From NCBI GenBank assembly GCA_034359265.1, contig CP136893.1, forward strand, positions 20,964,001 to 21,028,000: a DNA stretch of 64,000 nt, in the 5' to 3' direction. The number at the start of each line of letters is the position of its first letter. The first letter of the stretch is position 1. Both the position numbers and the translations under genes were made by a program. Shown here piece by piece: positions 57,684 through 64,000 of the stretch. Below the pieces are notes generated by a model. It saw nothing but the letters and a program-made list of their open reading frames with translations, did not search any database and was not told where the DNA came from. This DNA is from Canna indica. Lineage: Eukaryota > Streptophyta > Magnoliopsida > Zingiberales > Cannaceae.

Positions 57684-59170
57684 GTGTGTTTGGACGGTGG
57701 AGCAGTTCTATCTGTAATAGACTCTGGAATCTTGGTGGCACACTTGCAAGTGCAGTCCACGTTAGTGGACATGTTGCGAGCGGCCAAGGCTGAGGATGTT
57801 TTTTGCTCGTTGATCGCAGACCTAGTCAGGAGAGGTGACACTGATGATGGGTACATATTGGATTCAGAGGGTGTCTTGAGATTCAATGACAGGCTAGAGA
57901 TGGCCCACCTTTCCACTTATACCATACATCTTGGGGCCACAAAAATGTACTGAGATCTGAGGTAGCATTATTGGTGGAAAGGAATGAAAAGGGAAGTGGC
58001 AGAGTTTGTGTCTAAATATTTGGTCTGCCAACAGGTAAAGGCTGAACACTTGAGACCTGCAGAGTTGTTGCAGAACCTTGAGGTGCCAGAATGGAAGTGG
58101 GAGAAAATTACTATGGGTTTTGTTACAGGCTTACCGAGGTCAGGAAAGGAAAATGATTCCGTTTGGGTAGTGGTGGATAGTTTGACCAAGTCGGCGCATT
58201 TTATTTGAGTGAAGACCACCTTCACTTCTGAGCAGTATACACGACTATTCCTGGATCACATTGTTTCATATTATGGGATTATGGTGATGATTATATCTGA
58301 TCGGGGTATTTAGTTCACAGCTCGATTCCGGCAGACTTTTCAGGAGGCCTTGGACATGTAGGTTCGGTTCAGCACTGCTTTTCATCCTCAGACGGACGGG
58401 CAGTCTGAGAGGATTATTTAGACACTAGAATACATGCTGAGGGCATACGTACTGGACTTGGAGGGTGGTTGGGAGAGGCATTTACGCCTAGTGGAGTTCG
58501 CTTATAACAATAGCTACCAGAGCAGTATTGGCATGGCACCATTAGAGGCTATGTACGGGCGCAGGTTCTGATTGTCCGTAGGGTGGTTTGAGGTTGGTGA
58601 GTCCCAGATGTTGGGCCTGGATCTAGTTCATGAGGCGGTTGAAAAGGTGAAGTTGATTAAAGATTGGCTCTTGGCGGCGCAGAGTCGTCAGAAAATGTAT
58701 GCGGATGGGAAAGCTCGAGACGTGAAATTTCAGGAAGGGAATTTGATCTTCCTAAAGGTATCTCCTATGAAGGGGGTTGTTCATTTCGGGAAAAAGGGGA
58801 AACTAAGCCCTAGATTTATTGGGCCCTTCCCATTCTTACGGCATAGGGGGGTGGTTGCTTATGAGCTGGCTTTATCACCTAGCATGGACAGGGTGCATCC
58901 CGTCTTTCATGTGTCCATGTTAAAGCGGTATGTTCGAGATGAGTCCCATGTTCTTGATGCTACCGCAGTTGAGGTTGATCTGACGGATTCGTATAAGGAA
59001 AAGCTCGTTGAGATATATTCTGGATAGGCAAATAAGGAAGTTGAGATCCCGAGAGGTTCCCCTGGTAAAGATCCGATGGGAGCATCACTCTAGTCAGGAG
59101 GTTACCTAGGAGATTGAGCGGGACATGAAGGAGAAATTTCCTTACATCATCGATGTTGTGGTGAGTTCCT
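57684..59170 (+). pseudogene. Gypsy integrase of element H with chromodomain-like tail
   Basis: After a variable start, 57984-58208 encodes the end of the zinc domain (YLVCQQVKAEHLRPAELLQN) and the core start (WEKITMGFVTGLPRS, VDSLTKSAHFI). The core continues to about 58560 with stops at 58311-58313, 58359-58361 and 58419-58421, where Gln codons are expected, and TGA codons at 58206 and 58569. The open piece 58572-59027 is the C-terminal domain (KLSPRFIGPFPFL, HPVFHVSMLKRYV). A tail with PLVKIRWEHHSSQEVT runs to about 59165, with one Trp-to-stop change. The enzyme inserts element DNA; this copy is dead. Confidence 0.87.
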
Positions 59171-59207
59171 TTCTTTCTCTTACCCAAAATTCGAGGACGA
59201 ATTTTCT

Positions 59208-59222
59208 TTAAGGGGGAAAGAT
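59208..59222 (+). promoter_or_regulatory. Polypurine tract of element H
   Basis: TTTAAGGGGGAAAGA lies directly before the LTR start TGTTATAACC. Confidence 0.9.
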
Positions 59223-59223
59223 T

Positions 59224-60006
59224 GTTATAACCAAAATTTGATTAAATTTATTTGGTTTTAAGCAGGACAACGTGGACTTAAGTTAAGCGAATTAGTTGAG
59301 TTTTTAGTATGAATTCGAGTAAGTCTTTGACAGAGAAAATTTTGAGCAATTTTATATATGATATTTTTGTAATTTGGCATGTCTTGGTGAAAGTAGACCT
59401 CGAGTCGAGTGCAACGGTTCAATCAGAACTCGAATCGAATTTAAAATTAATTTATAGCGGGTTTAGTTAGTCGAGTTGAGTACAACGGTTCAATCGGAAA
59501 ATGTCAATTGGGACATGACTTGAACCCCAACATATAAAGCTGGGCTGTGTGCTGGGGGTGCCGCATAGCACCCAAGGAGGTGGCGATTTGAGGAGGAGAG
59601 GTCGAGTGGTGGCCGGAGTCCACGTGCTCATCGAAGGCGATCGTTGGGGGATTTCGAAAGCTCTTCTTCCCTTTTGTTTCCTCCAATATGTGAATGAATT
59701 TAGAACACTTCTCCCCTTGTTTTTTACCCAAGCCATAAAGGATTTCCCTTCTTTTTTCCCTGCCGATTTCTTACTGCAATTCATGTTCGTCCATTTTCTT
59801 TTTTCTTGCCGATTTCTCACTGCAATCCATATTCATCTAATTCTTTCTCTATAAATGATTCACCCGATCATATCATTTTGTTGATTCACCCGATCATTGT
59901 AATGATTGAATCAAATGATGAGATGTTGTGTTGAGATGGATTTTGAAGAGTGCGGCTGTTAAATCTGGGTTCATACGCATTATTTATTCCACTTTGCTGA
60001 TGATGC
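59224..60006 (+). repeat. 3' LTR of element H, truncated
   Basis: Begins TGTTATAACCAAAATTTG after the polypurine tract. From 59495 it matches 36960-37243 and 39794-40020 in the 5' LTR. It stops at 60006 where other LTR-like sequence begins; the GTGTGATA end is missing. The open frames at 59467-59854 lie in the LTR and are not genes. Confidence 0.82.
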
Positions 60007-60440
60007 TGTAAGAAAAAATTAATGTCATAAGAAATATTACATGAATTAAGAATACCAAAATATAAAGAAGTAAGGAAAGATCTTACTTGAAGCAAAATAG
60101 AAAGACAGCGGAAGCAATTTTCTGGGTCTCCAGGAATAACTAGACCTTTACATCACTTTCTCAGAAGGCTCTGCTTTGATGGGAAAAGTAACAATGAGCT
60201 AGGGTTTCTAATCTCTAATTCTGTCATGTGTGTAGAGAGAACCTAGCCTCTATTTATAATTGATTAAATGAGCCCTCTCCATCATGGGTTTCATTAATCG
60301 AGCCTACACTTGACTAATCACACCAATTAAGGTTGAGTGTTTTGAGCTCAAGTCACATGGATCAAATTAAATGAGCCAATATGCATATCAAATAGGATCA
60401 TAAGATTAACCCGTTTAAATTAAAAATCATAATTGACCGT
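60007..60440 (-). mobile_element. LTR fragment, probably copia type, minus strand
   Basis: The left edge is TGTAAGAAAAAATTAATG. On the minus strand a TATAAATAGAGGCTAGG promoter-like box (about 60245-60262) is followed by an untranslated-leader-like stretch ending TTCTTACA, the layout of a short LTR. It ends at the CACTA terminus, with no target-site duplication identified. Confidence 0.5.
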
Positions 60441-60840
60441 CACTACTAGAAAAATGGTCATCAGCAACGGCTGATGCCGTTGCTGAGCCGTTGCTGAAGA
60501 GCATCAGCAACGGCTGAGCCGTTGCAATAGCGCCGTGAGAGAAAGACACGTTGCTGATGACTTAGCAACGGTTCAGCAACGGCCGCTCGGGCCGTCGCTC
60601 AAAACATTATCAGCAACGGCCGCTGGGCCGTCGCTAAAAATATTATCAGCAACGGTTTTGCCACAGACCCGGAGCCGTTGCTGATACCATTAATAGCAAC
60701 GGCCGCTGAGTCCGTAGCAACACCGTTAGTAAAACTCCGTCGCTAAGCCATTGCTGTAGGTCATCAGCAACGGCTTTCGATACACTTTTAGCAACGGCTT
60801 TCCCACGGACGCCCGTGGGAAAGCCATTGCTGATGACCTA
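60441..60840. repeat. CACTA terminal inverted repeat and AGCAACGG subterminal repeats
   Basis: After the terminal CACTACTAGAAAAATGG, the motif CAGCAACGGC and its complement GCCGTTGCTG recur in both orientations through about 60835. In CACTA elements such subterminal copies bind the TnpA-type protein. Confidence 0.85.
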
Positions 60841-61153
60841 TACCTGCAACCAGAAAATTTGAAAATTTCAAATTTCCATTGATACATTGATACATTATCT
60901 GATACATAACTCACACACCCATACCCTCATACACACATTCATTCACACATCACAAACATCTCATACACATTCATTCACACATCACAAACACACCAAGATA
61001 TACATCAAAACAATTATATTTATATTCATAATTATCCACGATAGTATAAACACAATTCAAATGTAAAATTGAAGTATCAACATCTCAATAACATAGTCAA
61101 TATAAATTAAACAAGTTCAATATCTGAGTAACAAAGTCAATATAAACAAAATC

Positions 61154-62694
61154 TCACGATGACGATGGAGGATGGCCTGGATCATATGGCGGGGTCTGGA
61201 GTGCTTGAGTGTACACCGGCGTGGACTGACTCGAGGATGATGGATTAGATGATGCCGAAGAGATGCCTGCTTCGGGATGACCCGACAAGTTGCGTAGCAT
61301 AGATTCTATATTCGCCATCGTCTGACTCTGGCGCTCCATCAACTCAGTCTGACGCGCGACCGTCTCCTCTAGTGTCCTTATCCTATTACTATGATCATAA
61401 CTGGATCTGGAGGTGGACGGCCGCTCACCAGCGACCGGAGGGGTCGGTGCCCCAAGTGGCCCTAGTACGGCTCGCGCATGACCACTATCTGCGAAGCCAT
61501 ATACGCGGCCATGATCCCAGCCACCTGCGGCCTCGACCCACGATGCTGCGTCAAAGTCCTCGGGGGTACCCCCGCGCTGCACCACCCTCTGGCTGTACGT
61601 CTCCTACTCGAGTTTGATTTTTTGTTTAATATTTATCATAAAACTTAAATTATAAATATATAATGAATAATTTAAACAAATATATAATTACCACAATGTA
61701 TGCAGCGCGGTTGTCGATGTACTCCCCCGTCCCATGTGCTCGACGGTGAGTCCGCTCAAACACCGCCATCGGGGAGGGTCGCTGGACAGTCCCGTCATCC
61801 GACACCGTCGTCTACATTTACAAAACAAATACATTAATTAGTACACATAATAACAAATAAAATATATAATTAAACGATATACTTACCATACGGTTTGCGT
61901 GCACTGCAAATGCAACAGAGCCGCCGGTGTGACGCGCTGCTCCCCCCGACATGCGATTTCTAGCCGCATTCTGAGAAACCTCCTGCCATCGATCCGTCGA
62001 CCATATCCCCACGAGCTGGTCCCATATATCCGGAGTAATCCAACTAGGGCCGTATCCCCGAGTCTCCGCGATGTTAGTGGTCCCAGCTCGGGCCATCGCT
62101 CGGGACCGAGCCTGCCCCAGCTGCCCGTTGTACCTTGCCCGGGAAATAGACTCCCAGGCAGCGTAAATGAAGGACCTCTGGTCCTCGGCCCATGTATAGC
62201 GAGCCTGCAAAATAATAATATCAGTACCAATTCTTAATATATCATCATGCATGTAAAAAAAAAATAATACGTGCCTCAAACTCGCGCCATAACATGTCGA
62301 CGTGCTCGCTAGGCACGTGAGACCACGTAGGCCATGCCCCGTGCATGTATCGTCGAATAGTAGAAGAAATGCTCCTCGGCACTTCTTCTTGCTCGAACCT
62401 GCACAACAAAAATAAATTTTAATATTATATTATGATATAATGAATTTGTAATGATTCATAATTCATGATATATTACCGCTCCCCAATCACGCTGATCAAT
62501 CTACGTGACTCTGTGGCTGGTGGAGGCTGCCACCTGTTCGGCCCGTGTGGCCGCCTGCGTCTGGATGTACTAGCCTCGGCAGTATCATCCTCATGAGGAT
62601 CAGCAACAGGAGGATCAGCAGCATGAGTAAGTGCTGGAGTCTCACCGATCGGAGACTCCGAAGCTCTCCTGCGTCGATAACCACGACCAGACAT
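61154..62694 (-). CDS. Accessory transposase, Ptta/En-Spm type (Transposase_24-like)
   Basis: Five exons on the minus strand give one open frame: 62477-62694, 62275-62398, 61887-62204, 61692-61811 and 61154-61603, 409 residues plus stop. The start is the ATG at 62694. Exons 2-4 carry the conserved domain (FEQEEVPRSISSTIRRYMHG, ARYTWAEDQRSFIYAAWESI, YGPSWITPDIWDQLV, FERTHRRAHGTGEYIDNRAA). Exon 5 has WDHGRVYGFADSGHAR, then a predicted coiled coil (IRTLEETVARQTELMERQSQ) and a Ser/Pro-rich tail. All introns have GT-AG ends except intron 2, whose frame-preserving donor is GC; the GT four bases on would shift the frame. The family binds subterminal repeats in CACTA transposition. No stop is seen, so it may still be expressible. 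The splice sites are predictions. Confidence 0.8.
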
Positions 62695-62746
62695 ATCTAT
62701 CGAACAGACATATAATCAGATTATTGTATAAATAGTAGAGATATAT

Positions 62747-63241
62747 TTAATAAAATACTTCTGTGATATCAACCGCTGTAGTATCTGGTGGGACTGATGT
62801 CTGAAGAACTGGCCGATCAACATTATCATTCAGGTGGAATTGACCCCCAAGACTATCAAGTATCATAGTTCTATAGGGATTACATTGACTGGATGAAGAA
62901 GCACCAGCAGAGGAAGATTCACCATATGTCTGAACGACAGGATTGCTCGACGTCCCGACTTCGCGTGACTCCCCGTGACAAGTCCATAGAAAATATCTTG
63001 GTGTAAATCCTTTGGTATATAGATGCAGAGTGACAGTCTCCCGATCCAAAAATCGTCCATTCGAACAAATGCGGCACGGACATCGGATTTGATCACCCAT
63101 GCTAACGAAATTCCGATTCGAATAGGCGAAATTTAGGAAGTACGTTACGCCTAATCGAAACTCATTCGTTAAAGCTCCACGATCAAAACGTCGGTACATC
63201 CAACTTCGATCAGCCGACATGATTCTGTCAATCAATGACAA
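62747..63241 (-). pseudogene. TNP2-type transposase, N-terminal fragment
   Basis: The open frame gives 164 residues. It contains the transposase-associated domain: DRSWMYRRFDRGALTNEFRL, then a Cys-rich segment RCPCRICSNGRFLDRETVTL, HLYTKGFTPRYFLWTCHGES. A Ser-rich linker follows, then a stop at 62747. The large catalytic TNP2 domain that should follow is missing; the accessory gene's ATG is only about 50 bp further on. It is either a deletion product or a 5' exon spliced into the accessory gene. TNP2 proteins are the CACTA cut-and-paste transposase. Confidence 0.8.
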
Positions 63242-63269
63242 TTTCTTTGGTTAATGTCTTTAGGTGAGA

Positions 63270-63505
63270 TTGTCCTATTCCATTCGGGATTTATGTTATT
63301 CGTACTGCACTTACGTTTTTATTTTAACTGTTAACTAATTATTCTAAATTTCGACAGCATCTCCCTACAGTTCTCCGAATACGCATATCATCTGGGCGCG
63401 TATCGGAGAACAAGGGAGATGTTGTCGAATTTTAGAATAATTAGTTAACAGTTAAAATAAAAACGTAAGTGCAGTACAAATAACTATATTCCCAAATTGT
63501 CCAAT
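63270..63505. repeat. Long hairpin (inverted repeat) in CACTA 5' region
   Basis: Left arm GTACTGCACTTACGTTTTTA... from 63302 pairs with the right arm ending AAACGTAAGTGCAGTAC at 63477. Pairing is near perfect for about 80 bp and weaker outside, to roughly 63270 and 63505. The centre lies near 63390 between GCGTATCGGAGAAC and its complement. It sits just upstream of the TNP2 start on the minus strand. Confidence 0.88.
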
Positions 63506-63555
63506 CAGGGACAATTCAAGAATTGTACGTCGTATAAAAGATCATCTACTTCGGA

Positions 63556-63694
63556 GTCCGAAGTGGACGATTCCGGCGCGAGTCCGAATTGGACGATTCC
63601 GGCGCGCGTCCGAAGTGGACGATTCCGGCGCGAGTCCGAATTGGACGATTCCGGCGTGCGTCCGAAGTGGACGATTCCGGCGTGCGTCCGAAAT
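63556..63694. repeat. 26-bp minisatellite
   Basis: Five full copies and a partial sixth of a 26-bp unit starting GTCCGAAGTGGACGATTCCG. Copies with GAAGT and GAATT mostly alternate, so the array looks partly like a 52-bp dimer. The open frame across it (63497-63697) encodes only the repeat. Confidence 0.9.
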
Positions 63695-63790
63695 TAATCT
63701 AAACCCTAATAATTAATCTAACAAATTAAACAATTAATCTAAACATTTAATTAACATTTATAAAATAATTAATTAACAATTTCAAAATAA

Positions 63791-64000
63791 TAAATATATA
63801 TATATATATATATATTCCGGCGCCGGAGTCCACCCTCCGGCGCCGGCGTACAGTGGCCGGACACACTGTCCGGCCACTGTAGAAGGTTCGGCGGCGGCCA
63901 TAGGCCGACCGCCGCCGGCCGAAACTCTAGAAATAGGGTTTCGGTCGGATTTTAGCATCTTCGGCCGAAACGGTATAGGCCGGCCGATCAACATACCGGC
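63791..64000. repeat. (TA)n microsatellite and GC-rich short palindromes
   Basis: A TA run (63791-63813) is followed by GC-rich DNA with CCGGCGCCGG motifs. A perfect hairpin spans 63849-63881: 15-bp arms around CAC, core CAGTGGCCGGACA. More GCCGGCCG-like motifs continue to the window edge. Confidence 0.8.

Larger units (their letters stand above)
36893..60006 (+). mobile_element. Gypsy element H, chromovirus-like, host of six nested insertions
   Basis: Gag, protease, reverse transcriptase, RNase H and integrase follow in gypsy order on the plus strand from 45539 to 59170. A 5' LTR ends at 45341 with a primer-binding site at 45345; a polypurine tract (59208-59222) precedes a 3' LTR. The element is broken by a beta solo LTR, element I, S1, J, S2 and an alpha solo LTR, several of them in the middle of codons of conserved domains. 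Without inserts the body fits a normal gypsy element. Integrase order after RNase H defines gypsy. The PLVKIRWEHHSSQEVT tail resembles chromodomain-type ends of plant Tekay/Del-like chromoviruses; that subgroup is inferred. Confidence 0.85.
60441..64000 (-). mobile_element. CACTA (En/Spm) transposon, internally deleted, right end outside window
   Basis: The terminus CACTACTAGAAAAATGG at 60441 is a standard plant CACTA end. A subterminal repeat field follows. Genes on the minus strand come in the usual order from the far end: TNP2-type N-terminal fragment (62747-63241), then the accessory Ptta-type gene (61154-62694). The TNP2 catalytic region is absent between them, so the element cannot move by itself. 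The far terminus is not seen; 63250-64000 holds a hairpin and minisatellite. Confidence 0.83.

Noticed and set aside
59549..59854. 101-residue open frame
   Set aside because: Located in H's 3' LTR; the homologous part of the 5' LTR does not preserve it.
30295..64000. The two CACTA ends as the borders of one very large transposon
   Set aside because: Their subterminal motifs differ, and each has its own accessory gene copy in the same orientation relative to its end.

Overview
This is plant nuclear DNA, almost certainly from a flowering plant with a large, repeat-rich genome. The evidence is a GC-rich two-exon CYP71-type cytochrome P450 surrounded by plant Ty1/copia and Ty3/gypsy retrotransposons, two CACTA (En/Spm) transposons and a Helitron-type helicase remnant. 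The GC-rich P450 exons and the Sirevirus-like elements would fit a monocot, but the species cannot be read from the window. There is one ordinary host gene. No rRNA, tRNA, CRISPR array or bacterial-type operon is visible.

Layout. 1-6620: three nested gypsy LTRs. A minus-strand LTR is cut by a plus-strand LTR of the same family, which is cut by a solo LTR of a second family. 6621-9050: a two-level tandem repeat, about 360-410 bp units built from short AACATCC-type blocks. 9050-10501: AT-rich DNA. 10502-25427: a Sirevirus-like copia element (A) with a related element (B, 14644-22264) inside it. Both have two LTRs, a primer-binding site, polypurine tracts and target-site duplications, but carry only a shortened gag and no pol. 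25428-26316: AT-rich DNA and the P450 promoter. 26317-28024: the P450. 28644-30240: a broken PIF1/Helitron helicase. 30295-31375: the end of a CACTA element. 31380-33478: the 3' end of a minus-strand gypsy element. 33479-35985: LTR and full-type gag of a copia element (E) whose LTR belongs to the A/B group. 35990-36890: the 5' end of a minus-strand gypsy element. 36893-60006: one decayed plus-strand chromovirus-like gypsy element (H) that has absorbed six other elements: a beta-family solo LTR, a gag-protease element (I), two copia solo LTRs (S1, S2), a solo LTR of its own family (J) and an alpha-family solo LTR. 60007-60440: an LTR fragment. 60441-64000: a CACTA element on the minus strand with a truncated TNP2, an apparently intact five-exon accessory transposase gene, a long hairpin and a 26-bp minisatellite.

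How the parts relate. Most of the window is an insertion history that can be ordered from target-site duplications. Eight insertions show matching or one-mismatch 5-bp duplications, most of them around solo LTRs, so loss by LTR-LTR recombination has been common. Element H is heavily mutated, with stops mainly where CAG, CGA or TGG codons are expected, as methylation-linked deamination would produce. Elements A and B would depend on a full-length relative for pol, and element E shows that a relative with a full-type gag existed. The P450 is the only gene likely to serve the plant. Its N-terminus lacks the usual membrane anchor and resembles an organelle-targeting peptide.
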